Source: JAGWBG01 sp034421095 (GTDB lineage Bacteria > Chloroflexota > Dehalococcoidia > Lucifugimonadales > JAGWBF01). Taken from it: a stretch of 64,000 bases of DNA. The stretch spans positions 82,738 to 146,737 of the forward strand of contig DAOUKR010000015.1 of the NCBI GenBank assembly GCA_034421095.1. Direction: 5' to 3'. The position numbers and the translations under genes are program-made. The notes beneath the pieces are model-generated. The model was given only the letters and a program-made list of their open reading frames with translations, did not search any database and was not told where the DNA came from. The first letter of the stretch is position 1. Each line of letters starts with the position of its first letter. Positions 32,642 through 40,976 of the stretch are shown piece by piece.

Positions 32642-33712
32642 ATGCTTTTCCCCAACGCGGGAGTGGAGGTAAACCCGGCGCTTCTGCTGCTGCTTGGTCT
32701 CATGGTAGGAACCTTGAGCGGCTTTTTCGGTGTGGGTGGCGGGTTCCTCATAACCGGCGGCCTTCTGGTATTTGGCGTCCCCCCTCTCTTTGCCGTGGGC
32801 ACCGGCCTCACGCTGATAATGGGTTCCTCTATAATCAACACTCTGAAGCACCGCAAGGTGGGGAACGTGGACTTCCGGCTCGGTGCCCTCATGGTCATAG
32901 GGACTATACCTGCCGTGTTCCTTGCCGAAAGGGTGAACTCCCAGTTCGAGGCGTGGGGTGTGGCGGGGCCGGTCATCCGCTATATCTACGTGGTCTTTCT
33001 GGCAGCCTTAGGTTCCCTTATCCTATATGACTACTGGAAGACGCGCAGGCGGGCCGGGTCTCAGGAGGACCGGGTATCTACGGCCAGCCTGGCTCTAAGG
33101 GTGCAATCGCTGAAGATACCTCCCCATTCCATAGGGATACCGGGACTTGTGTCGCTGCCTACCTACGTGTCGCTGCCCACGTCGGGCATCCAGGGCATTT
33201 CTATATGGGTTCCCATAAGTGTGGGCTTTGGCGTCGGGTTCATGGCCGGGTTGCTGGGTGCGGGAGGCGGGTTCATTCTCATGCCAATCCTCATCTTCGT
33301 GCTGGGCATCCCCACCGTCGTCGCAGTGGGCACCGACCTGTTCCAGGTTGTCATAACCGGCTCCGTCGGGACTCTGATATACTCCCTTTCCAACAACGTT
33401 GACCTGCTCATGGCGGTAATCATGCTGGCTACCGCATCGGTAGGCTCCCAGCTTGGGGTTGTAGCCACAAGGTATGTGGAGGCGTCGAGTATTCGGTCTC
33501 TCTACGGCATCACCGTGCTTGGTGGATGTGTAGCCGTCGCTCTGAAGCAGGTATCCGAAAGCTCCGGCACTGAATTTTTTGCCACTTTGGCGTCCATCTT
33601 GCTTCTAGGCGTGGCCGGCCTCATGTGTGTAATAATTGCCACGATGATGGTGGTAAAGGCCAGGAGCCGGGAGACCACACCGACGCACGCAAGCGGAGAT
33701 GATACGGGCTAG
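32642..33712 (+). CDS. TauE/SafE-family anion exporter
   Basis: 356 residues, about eight helices in two inverted halves. Each half opens with the family pattern: LSGFFGVGGGFLITGGLLVF and MAGLLGAGGGFILMPILIFV. Members export sulfite, sulfoacetate or related organosulfonates, or act as permeases of unknown anions. The central loop (residues about 135-185) is longer than usual and contains repeated LPTYVSLPT. The preceding microprotein gene is 14 bp upstream; RBS AAGGAAAG. Confidence 0.88.
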   Translation: MLFPNAGVEVNPALLLLLGLMVGTLSGFFGVGGGFLITGGLLVFGVPPLFAVGTGLTLIMGSSIINTLKHRKVGNVDFRLGALMVIGTIPAVFLAERVNSQFEAWGVAGPVIRYIYVVFLAALGSLILYDYWKTRRRAGSQEDRVSTASLALRVQSLKIPPHSIGIPGLVSLPTYVSLPTSGIQGISIWVPISVGFGVGFMAGLLGAGGGFILMPILIFVLGIPTVVAVGTDLFQVVITGSVGTLIYSLSNNVDLLMAVIMLATASVGSQLGVVATRYVEASSIRSLYGITVLGGCVAVALKQVSESSGTEFFATLASILLLGVAGLMCVIIATMMVVKARSRETTPTHASGDDTG

Positions 33713-33826
33713 AAGCTGTCTCAGTCTGCAGGGGAGGGTCTTTTAGCTGTGGGCACACCGGGGACTTATGGAATAATATGAAATAAGTTGTAGCCACGAA
33801 TAATGTGATGAAAGGGGGCGGCCAAA

Positions 33827-34177
33827 TTGCCTAGCTACGTTCTTCTCCTCAACTACACCGATGAAGGTATGAGCAACATCAAGTATTTACCTCAACACGT
33901 GAGCGCGCTTCGGCAGGCTGTGGAGTCCGCAGGAGGGAATATACCGCACATATGTCTTACCATGGGCCAGTACGACCTTATAGCAATCATAGAGGCTCCC
34001 AGCGACCGGGCATGTGTTTCCATAGCACTGGGCCTGAGCAGTCTGGGTAACTTCCGAAGCACGACCCTCAAGGCGTTCACCGAGGAAGAGCTTGTTGAGA
34101 TTGTGGATAATATCCCGTCCCTGGATGATGCCTTCTCACGAATTCTCGGGGGGTTCCGAAGTCCACCTGGGGCTTGA
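33827..34177 (+). CDS. GYD-domain protein
   Basis: 116 residues, TTG start after AAAGGGGG. YVLLLNYTDEGMSNIKYLPQ, then ICLTMGQYDLIAIIEAPSDR, is the GYD pattern (dimeric alpha-beta ferredoxin-like). GYD proteins have no assigned enzymatic function; some sit by carbohydrate or fatty-acid genes. A short loop near the middle carries the conserved Gly-Gln-Tyr-Asp in place of Gly-Tyr-Asp. Convergent with aroB, leaving 15 bp. Confidence 0.82.
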   Translation: MPSYVLLLNYTDEGMSNIKYLPQHVSALRQAVESAGGNIPHICLTMGQYDLIAIIEAPSDRACVSIALGLSSLGNFRSTTLKAFTEEELVEIVDNIPSLDDAFSRILGGFRSPPGA

Positions 34178-34192
34178 GTACGATGGGACAGC

Positions 34193-35296
34193 CTAAGTCG
34201 ACAGCAGGCTGAGTACGGTTTGCTCTACCATCTCGGTAGGTACGTCCCTTCTTACTACGGCCCTTCCCACATCCTCCAGCAGTATCCACCGGATGGAGCC
34301 GCCCACAGTCTTTTTGTCCAGGGACATGGCCCTGAAGATCTGACTGGCCTCCACGTCCGGGGCTGAAGTGGGAAGGTTGAAACGCTCCAGAAGGCGTCTC
34401 TGCCGGTTCACCGCTTCTTCACTCATCATTCCCATGCGCTGGCTTATGCGGGCAGCACCCATCATGCCCACCGAAACTGCCTCGCCGTGAAGGTACTGAC
34501 CGTACCCTGTAGCGGCTTCAATGGCGTGGCCGATGGTATGGCCGTAGTTGAGAAGTATGCGACGGCCCAGTGTCTCCCGCTCGTCCTCGCTCACCACCTG
34601 GGCCTTGATTGCCATACTACGCCGGATGACCTCGGTGGAGATGTCAGGCTTCATTGCCATCAGGTCCTCGGCGTGCTCCTCGAAGATGTCGAAAAGCTCC
34701 CCGTCCAGAATAAGGCCGTGCTTTATGGCTTCGGCCCACCCCTCGGCCAGTTCCCGCCTGCCCAGAGTGGACAGGGCGCCGACGTCAGCCAGCACCATCC
34801 GGGGTTGATAGAAGGAACCTACCAGGTTTTTGCCCTGGGACAGGTTCACAGCCACCTTGCCGCCTATGGAGGCGTCTACCATGGCAGCCATGCTGGTAGG
34901 GACCTGGACAAATGGCATCCCCCTCACGAAGGTGGAGGCCACGAACCCGGCGAGGTCGCCCACCACACCGCCGCCAACGGCAATCACCGCGTGGCCCCTT
35001 TCAGCCCGCCTTTCCGCAAGCCAGTTGTATATTGCTTCGGCCAGTTCGAGGCTCTTGCTCTGCTCGCCGGAAGGGACTATAAAACAGTGGGCCTCAATAT
35101 TGCTCCTGTGGAGGGAACGCTGTGCCTGCCGACCGTATGAAGGGAAGACCCGGTCGTCGCTGATGATGTACACAGGCCCCGCGATTCCCAAGCCCGCCAG
35201 GTGGTCTCCAATCTTGTCCAGAAGGCCCAGCCCAACCAGTATCGGATAGCTGCCACCGGAATGGGTCACAACCGCCGCCAGGTCCTTGTCCTGCAT
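34193..35296 (-). CDS. aroB: 3-dehydroquinate synthase
   Basis: 367 residues; step 2 of the shikimate pathway (DAHP to 3-dehydroquinate), NAD and Zn or Co dependent. Cofactor and active-site motifs: GGGVVGDLAGFVASTFVRGM, VQVPTSMAAMVDASIGGKVA, SQGKNLVGSFYQP, and the metal-binding NYGHTIGHAIE and HGEAVSVGM. End of the aroE-aroC-aroK-aroB run; 11 bp after aroK. Confidence 0.96.
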   Translation of the reverse strand: MQDKDLAAVVTHSGGSYPILVGLGLLDKIGDHLAGLGIAGPVYIISDDRVFPSYGRQAQRSLHRSNIEAHCFIVPSGEQSKSLELAEAIYNWLAERRAERGHAVIAVGGGVVGDLAGFVASTFVRGMPFVQVPTSMAAMVDASIGGKVAVNLSQGKNLVGSFYQPRMVLADVGALSTLGRRELAEGWAEAIKHGLILDGELFDIFEEHAEDLMAMKPDISTEVIRRSMAIKAQVVSEDERETLGRRILLNYGHTIGHAIEAATGYGQYLHGEAVSVGMMGAARISQRMGMMSEEAVNRQRRLLERFNLPTSAPDVEASQIFRAMSLDKKTVGGSIRWILLEDVGRAVVRRDVPTEMVEQTVLSLLST

Positions 35297-35307
35297 GAGT
35301 TCTCCTC

Positions 35308-35847
35308 CTAGATTGCCCCCAAGACTCGGAATGGCCTCAATATCTCCTCTGCCACCTGCTCCACCGTAAGGTTATCCGTAGCCACCGTGCGGTGGGCTGC
35401 CGAGTAGTATTCCCGGCGCTGGGACTTCAGGGCCTTGATACGTTCCAGAGGCTCAGGCCCCGACAGAAGGGGGCGGACTGTCAGGGGGTTCGAGTCATTG
35501 ACCACCAGGCGCCCGTATATAGTCTCCGGCATGGCGTCGAGGCACACAACATACCCTCGGCTCAGCATAAGCTCCCGGTTCTCAGGGTCAACCGGTGCGC
35601 CGCCTCCGGTGGAGATTACCCTGTGGCCTGCGGAGCAAGCATCGCTGAGGGCATCCTTCTCCAGTGCTCGGAAAGCAGGCTCCCCGTCATCTGCGAAGAT
35701 GCGCTGGACGGACTTGCCAACCTTTCCCTCTATTTCCTCATCCGTGTCAATGAAATCCCATCCCAGAATACGGGCTACCTCCTGCCCGACCAGGGTCTTG
35801 CCAGTGCCGGAGAAGCCCACGAGTATGATATTTTCAGGCATATCCAT
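35308..35847 (-). CDS. aroK: Shikimate kinase
   Basis: 179 residues. P-loop GFSGTGKTLVGQEVA, shikimate-binding FIDTDEEIEGK and STGGGAP, and the LID region with Arg (VVNDSNPLTVRPLLS) are complete. Phosphorylates shikimate at the 3-OH using ATP. Gap to aroC is 29 bp and to aroB 11 bp. Confidence 0.95.
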   Translation of the reverse strand: MDMPENIILVGFSGTGKTLVGQEVARILGWDFIDTDEEIEGKVGKSVQRIFADDGEPAFRALEKDALSDACSAGHRVISTGGGAPVDPENRELMLSRGYVVCLDAMPETIYGRLVVNDSNPLTVRPLLSGPEPLERIKALKSQRREYYSAAHRTVATDNLTVEQVAEEILRPFRVLGAI

Positions 35848-35876
35848 TTTGATGCGATGCTCCGCCTTCCATTCAC

Positions 35877-37052
35877 CTACCCATGCCGAAGAGGGGACTT
35901 CCTGGGGCCTACGGTCTTCAGGTATCCCTCGTAGTTCCGCCGGGTCTCTTCAATGCTATCGCCTCCGAACTTCTCCATGAAGGCATCGGCCAGCACCTGG
36001 GCCACAACCGCCTCGCCGATTACTCCGGCCGGGGGGACCTGGCATACGTCGGAGCGTTCATAGTGGGCCTGCACCAGCTCTCCCGTGTCCAGGTCAACGG
36101 AGGGCAGGGGATTGACCAGCGTGGAGATGGGCTTGACGGCGAACCGGGCCACCAGAGGCATACCGTTGGTCATGCCACCCTCGGTGCCGCCGGAGCGGTT
36201 GGTATCTCGCTGCCAGGGGCGTGACGGGTCATCCACAGGGGCGATGACGTCGTGTACCTGGGAGCCTCTGAGATTGACCGACTCCCAGCCCTCTCCAATG
36301 GAAGCGGCCTTTACGGCGTTGATGGACATGAGGGCCTGGGCTAGGCGCCCGTCTATCTTCCGGTCCCAGTGGACGTGGGAGCCTAGCCCGATTGGGACCC
36401 CGGTCGCTATCACTTCCACAACTCCCCCCACCGTATCGCCGGCCTCTTTGGCCTCGCCTATTGCGGCCATCATTCGACCCGCCATCTCAGGGTCGGCACA
36501 CCGCACCGGAGACTCCTCCACCTGTTGCCAGTCAATTGGCCCGTCTATACTGGCCCAGTGGCCCCCGATGGATATTGAGTGGCTATGCAGTTCCATGCCG
36601 AACTCCTCCAGGAGCCTCACTGACACGGACCCGGCTGCGACCCTGGCAGCCGTCTCCCGGGCGCTGGCACGTTCCAGGACGTTTCGCACGTCATGGAAGC
36701 CATACTTCATCGTACCCGGCAGGTCTGCGTGGCCGGGGCGCAGGCGGGTTACACGCTTCACCTCGGCTTCGACCGGCCCGACGCTCATAGGCTCCTGCCA
36801 GTTGACCCAGTCCTTGTTCTCTATGGTCATACCTATAGGGCTTCCCAGTGTAAGGCCGTGACGCACGCCGGATATGATATGCGCCCTGTCCTGCTCGATG
36901 AGCATCCTGCCGCCGCGCCCGTAGCCGCGCTGTCGCCGGGCAAGCTGGGCACCGATGTAGTCCTCGGTCAGTGGCAGTGCAGCGGGAATCCCCTCCACAA
37001 TAATCACCAACCCCTGTCCGTGGGACTCGCCGGCTGTCAGGAAACGGACCAT
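35877..37052 (-). CDS. aroC: Chorismate synthase
   Basis: 391 residues. TAGESHGQGLVIIVEGIP, RRQRGYGRGGRMLIEQD and the Arg-rich segments of the FMN pocket, plus DPSRPWQRDTNRSGGTEGGM are diagnostic. It performs the 1,4-elimination of EPSP to chorismate with reduced FMN. Start ATG follows GAGGACAAC; spacing 36 bp from aroE. Confidence 0.96.
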   Translation of the reverse strand: MVRFLTAGESHGQGLVIIVEGIPAALPLTEDYIGAQLARRQRGYGRGGRMLIEQDRAHIISGVRHGLTLGSPIGMTIENKDWVNWQEPMSVGPVEAEVKRVTRLRPGHADLPGTMKYGFHDVRNVLERASARETAARVAAGSVSVRLLEEFGMELHSHSISIGGHWASIDGPIDWQQVEESPVRCADPEMAGRMMAAIGEAKEAGDTVGGVVEVIATGVPIGLGSHVHWDRKIDGRLAQALMSINAVKAASIGEGWESVNLRGSQVHDVIAPVDDPSRPWQRDTNRSGGTEGGMTNGMPLVARFAVKPISTLVNPLPSVDLDTGELVQAHYERSDVCQVPPAGVIGEAVVAQVLADAFMEKFGGDSIEETRRNYEGYLKTVGPRKSPLRHG

Positions 37053-37088
37053 GTTGTCCTCCTCACGGTATAGAGGGAATCCAATGCC

Positions 37089-37940
37089 TTACGGCAGGGC
37101 CGCCTTCGCCGCCTTCAGCATCACCTCAACGGGCGCCGATTTGCCGGTCCAGAACTCGAAGGAAGCTGCCCCCTGGTAGACCAGCATGGGCAGACCTCCC
37201 AGAGTGGCCGCACCGGACCTGGCCGCCTCTCCAAGCAAAGGCGTCTCAGGAGGATTATACACCAGGTCGTAGACCAGGACACCGGAGGGCGTGAGTTGGG
37301 CCGGAATCGGGCTTCCTTTCTCGTTGGGGCCGTGCTTCATCCCTATGGTCGTACAGTTGACCAGCAGATTGCAAGCAGTCGCAGCACGGACAAAGGCATC
37401 TTCGGAGGGAGCTAGAGGTATCGCCTCAACCCGGGGGCCGTGCTTGCCTATCAGTTCGGCAAGCTCTTGGGCACGCCGGAGAGTGCGGTTGGCTATCGTT
37501 ATCCTGGCTATTCCACGCCGCGCCAGGGCCAGGGCTACGGCCTTTGCCGAGCCTCCTGCACCCAAAATTAGCACGCTGCGGCCCTCTGGTGAGAAGTGGC
37601 CGTGCTCCTCCAGCGCTCTGAGGAACCCGGATCCGTCTGTGTTGTGGCCAACGAGCTTTCCTCCCTCGTTGACCACGGTGTTGACAGCACCGGCCGTCGC
37701 TGCCCAATCGTCAATGCGGTCCAGGTGAGACATTACCGCCTCTTTGTGGGGTACGGTGACGTTGATGCCCAGGGTGTCGGGTGAGCGCAGACCGTTCACG
37801 AATTCCGGCAGCGACTGAGGCTCCACTTCCCACGCCTGATAGGTGGCGTCCAGGGAATGGTAGTCCAGGGCCGCTTGCTGGAAGACCGGGGAGATGGAAT
37901 GCCTTATGGGATAACCGATGATGCCTACAAGTTTGCTCAT
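37089..37940 (-). CDS. aroE: Shikimate dehydrogenase
   Basis: 283 residues. Shikimate site IRHSISPVFQQAALDYHSLD, catalytic Lys in NVTVPHKEAVMSHLD, NADP motif LILGAGGSAKAVALALARRG then IANRTLRRAQELA. Reduces 3-dehydroshikimate. First aro gene in the run, only 25 bp after MmgE/PrpD, so the biosynthetic genes probably ride on the same transcript as the catabolic ones. aroA, aroD and the DAHP synthase are not in the window. Confidence 0.96.
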   Translation of the reverse strand: MSKLVGIIGYPIRHSISPVFQQAALDYHSLDATYQAWEVEPQSLPEFVNGLRSPDTLGINVTVPHKEAVMSHLDRIDDWAATAGAVNTVVNEGGKLVGHNTDGSGFLRALEEHGHFSPEGRSVLILGAGGSAKAVALALARRGIARITIANRTLRRAQELAELIGKHGPRVEAIPLAPSEDAFVRAATACNLLVNCTTIGMKHGPNEKGSPIPAQLTPSGVLVYDLVYNPPETPLLGEAARSGAATLGGLPMLVYQGAASFEFWTGKSAPVEVMLKAAKAALP

Positions 37941-37965
37941 GTCTTGTTAATTATATGAAGCGGTA

Positions 37966-39321
37966 CTACCCCGACCTCAGGAGGCCGGTTATCTCAGTCA
38001 CGTCTTCCACGCTTTCCAGGTTCCTGACCTTCTGGACGATGTCCTCAATACGACCCGGCGTCAGGTGGGGAGAGGCGTAGCGGCGGAACTTGTCCGCCAT
38101 CTCGTCGTAAGTATAGGGATTGGTGGGAGCGCCCTTCCAGTCGGCCACCGTGAACGTGTGTGGCATCCCTGCGAGGGTCAGCGAGACCTCGGCAGTGGGG
38201 CCGCCGTGGTCCCCAAAGCGCTCTTTATCGGTGGCAAGGCCCATCGTTCCGGCAATTTCACGGACTTGTGGGTCCCACAGGGTTTCCTCGCTGTATACCA
38301 GGGGGTCGGCGATGTCCCGGCAGAGGGCCACGGCTGCGGAGAAGGGCAGGCTGTATTGCGCCCCGAGGATGCTGGTGGGCTCCTGGTCGTTGTGACGCTC
38401 CACCATTCTCTCGGTCCCCACCACTTTTACATGCTCAAGCCGGCTTACGTCCCACTCCTTGTCCTCTTTGAACCGGCAGATGCCCTCTATGACCGGATGG
38501 GAGGATGCGTGACAAGCATAGGCCTTTACCATCATGCCCAGGAGGAGGTAACGCTCGCCCAGGTCTTTCACCAGGGTATCCGGGTTGGGCGACGGGGAAT
38601 ACACCTTCAGAAAGCCACGGTCACCTTCCAGGACGGTGGAAGGGCCGGTAAAGCCCCGGGCCGCCAGAAGGGCGCTTTCCAGGCCCATCTGTCCGCCACG
38701 CCCCACGTGGAGGCGCTTGGTCATTGCGCCTTCCCTGGCGAACTCCATGAGACCCCCTGAGTGGGACCCGGCTATGCCCAGAGCGTTCACCAGGCCTTCG
38801 GCGTCCAAGCCGAGGGCTTTCCCCGCTCCCGCAGCTCCGCCGAAGGATGCGTTGGTCCCAGGGCCATGAAACCCCGCCACGTCTTCCACCGCACGGGTGG
38901 CAGCCAGCCCAACTCGGCAAGCGACCTCATACCCCAGGGCTACCGACGCCAGCAGCGAACTGCCGTGAAGGTGGTCCCGTTCCGCTATGGCAAGGGCCGC
39001 CGGGAAAGCGGAGGCGCTTGGGTGACACGACCCCTGGACATAGGCGTGGTCTGTCTCGAAGCTACCAATCATCGTTCCGTTGACCAGGGCGGCACAGGAT
39101 GGCGATGTAGTCATGCTGCCGGCGAATACCGAGCAGGGACCCTGTGGGGCGGTCTCCCGGGCCACCTGCGCCACCATATTTGCCCAGGGAGTGGTGGAGC
39201 CGACGAAGCCGCTAGCCATGTTATCGAGGATGTACACCTTTGTGGCATCCACGACCGACTCTGGAAGGTCTTTGTAAGCGGTCTTTGCGACGAACTCAGC
39301 CAGTCGTCGTGTCTCGTTCAT
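37966..39321 (-). CDS. MmgE/PrpD-family dehydratase-like protein
   Basis: 451 residues. FVAKTAYKDLPESVVDATKV, DHAYVQGSCHPSASAFPAAL, EVACRVGLAATRAVED and GTNASFGGAAGAGKALGLDA correspond to the MmgE/PrpD fold (2-methylcitrate dehydratase and related isomerases such as cis-aconitate decarboxylase). Substrate is therefore a small tricarboxylate or similar acid; exact reaction open. The neighbouring TcuA-like flavoprotein (17 bp upstream) also acts on tricarboxylate-like compounds in known systems. Confidence 0.9.
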   Translation of the reverse strand: MNETRRLAEFVAKTAYKDLPESVVDATKVYILDNMASGFVGSTTPWANMVAQVARETAPQGPCSVFAGSMTTSPSCAALVNGTMIGSFETDHAYVQGSCHPSASAFPAALAIAERDHLHGSSLLASVALGYEVACRVGLAATRAVEDVAGFHGPGTNASFGGAAGAGKALGLDAEGLVNALGIAGSHSGGLMEFAREGAMTKRLHVGRGGQMGLESALLAARGFTGPSTVLEGDRGFLKVYSPSPNPDTLVKDLGERYLLLGMMVKAYACHASSHPVIEGICRFKEDKEWDVSRLEHVKVVGTERMVERHNDQEPTSILGAQYSLPFSAAVALCRDIADPLVYSEETLWDPQVREIAGTMGLATDKERFGDHGGPTAEVSLTLAGMPHTFTVADWKGAPTNPYTYDEMADKFRRYASPHLTPGRIEDIVQKVRNLESVEDVTEITGLLRSG

Positions 39322-39338
39322 AGGTCTGTCACCTTCAA

Positions 39339-40829
39339 CTATCTGCCCACAGCTTCTGCCGCAGCATTGGCGCCCCCGATGCGCCCAAAGACTGCGCCAC
39401 GCATGAGTCCCGTCCCGCCGGGGTAGTTATGGAAGAAGAAGTCGCCCGTTATCTCGCCGGTAGCGTAGAGGCCCGGTATGGGTATGTCCTCGGTATCCCT
39501 CACCCTGGCTTCCGTGTCTATCTTGACACCTCCGAAGGTGAAGGTAATTCCACAGGCCGCCGGGTACACCGTGTAGGGGGGAGAGTCTATGGCAAGGGCC
39601 CAGTTGGACTTGGGAGGAGCGATGCCAACGGTCCTCTTGCCGTCTTTAATCGCCGGGTCAAACGCGCCGGGCTGCACCGACGCATTGAACTCCGCTATCG
39701 TCTGCTCCAGCGCGTCGTCAGGCACGGACATCTTCTGTGCTATCTCTCTGATGTTGTCGCCAACTATGGGTGTGCCGGTGGAGTAGCGCTCTTCTATCAG
39801 GTGGACGGTCTTGCTGTCAAAAATCTGGTAGGCGATGCCCCGTGGCTGGGTCAGAATCGCACGGCCCGCTTTGACGTAGGTGTATGCGCCGGTGTCCTCT
39901 CCCTCGTCAATGAACCTTTTCCCCTGAACGTTCACCATGATGGAGTAGGGATATGAAAGTCGGTTGGTCCTGTCGGTGAGGCTCAATTCGCCCACCGGGG
40001 CGGCGTTGGCGTCTATGGGAGTGGCGTGGCATCCCTGCCAGTGGCCCACCGGCATGGCCCCTATGTCCAGGGCCATGCGCAGGGTTTCCCCCGTGTTGAA
40101 CCGCGTGCCCCGCACCTTCACCTGGTCCCAACCCGGCCCCAGGTAGCGGGCGCGCATCTCGGGATTGGCCTCGAAGCCGCCGGAGCCCAGAATCACTGCC
40201 CCCGCCGGAACATCCTCAGCACCGCCGGGCGTTCTTATCCTGACGCCGGTTACGCGCCCCGCATCATCCTGAAGAAATCCAATCATCTTGGCCTGGTAGG
40301 CAATATCTATGCCGGCCTGCTGGACTGCGTTGAAGAGGTAGTGCACCAGCCCCACGCCCTTGTTCTTGGCCTGTACAGCCGTACCGGGGTTGAAGCTCAT
40401 CCGCTCGCCGGTCCTTGTAGACCAGACGATGCTCCAGTCCCAGACCACTCCCACGTCCGTCATCCAGGTCATGGTGGAATAGGACTGCTTGATGAGGGTC
40501 TGGGTCAACTCCCGGTTGGCCTGCCCCTCGGTCACCCGCATCAAGTCCCCAAGGTAGCGGTCCTCGTCATATACGCCCACGTCCACCAGGTCCCATTCGC
40601 TGGCGGTCATGTCCCGGCGCAGAGGCTTGATTTCCTCGATGCCGTCATAGGCGAACCTGAAGATGCCGCCGCTGAACCTGCTGTTCCCGCCTCGCTCGGA
40701 CTGGGGCGCTTTCTCAAGGACCAGCACCCGCGCGCCGTTCTGCCGGGCCGAGAGGGCCGCGGTCAGGGCGGCATTGCCGGCGCCGACCACGATAACGTCG
40801 TACTTGGAGTTCGTGCTTTGTCCAACCAT
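39339..40829 (-). CDS. FAD-dependent dehydrogenase, tricarballylate dehydrogenase (TcuA)-like
   Basis: 496 residues. FAD motif YDVIVVGAGNAALTAALSAR, then GGNSRFSGGIFRFAYDG near residues 48-65, and the succinate-dehydrogenase-like central region (GSGGFEANPEMRARYLGPG, NTGETLRMALDIGA, CGITFTFGGVKIDTEARVRD). The C-terminal FAD contact is LYATGEITGDFFFHNYPGGT followed by GLMRGAVFGRIGG. TcuA oxidises tricarballylate to cis-aconitate; other members act on ketosteroids or fumarate. Substrate assignment is from resemblance only. Confidence 0.86.
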   Translation of the reverse strand: MVGQSTNSKYDVIVVGAGNAALTAALSARQNGARVLVLEKAPQSERGGNSRFSGGIFRFAYDGIEEIKPLRRDMTASEWDLVDVGVYDEDRYLGDLMRVTEGQANRELTQTLIKQSYSTMTWMTDVGVVWDWSIVWSTRTGERMSFNPGTAVQAKNKGVGLVHYLFNAVQQAGIDIAYQAKMIGFLQDDAGRVTGVRIRTPGGAEDVPAGAVILGSGGFEANPEMRARYLGPGWDQVKVRGTRFNTGETLRMALDIGAMPVGHWQGCHATPIDANAAPVGELSLTDRTNRLSYPYSIMVNVQGKRFIDEGEDTGAYTYVKAGRAILTQPRGIAYQIFDSKTVHLIEERYSTGTPIVGDNIREIAQKMSVPDDALEQTIAEFNASVQPGAFDPAIKDGKRTVGIAPPKSNWALAIDSPPYTVYPAACGITFTFGGVKIDTEARVRDTEDIPIPGLYATGEITGDFFFHNYPGGTGLMRGAVFGRIGGANAAAEAVGR

Positions 40830-40915
40830 CGTTGACTTACCACCTTTGCGTTATCTATATCTATATTCCTTCAGATTAGGAACGCACACCCGGGCATACC
40901 TTCAACATGCACCCC

Positions 40916-40975
40916 AGAAGGTGTCCAAAAGTTCCTTCTCCCCCGGTGGGAGAAGGTTAGGATGAGGGGGCTATT
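40916..40975. repeat. Family B repeat remnant
   Basis: AGAAGGTGTCCAAAAGTTCC, then TTCTCCCCCGGTGGGAGAAGG, a hairpin, then TTAGGATGAGGGGGC. Matches the left end and core of family B. Confidence 0.6.
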
Positions 40976-40976
40976 G

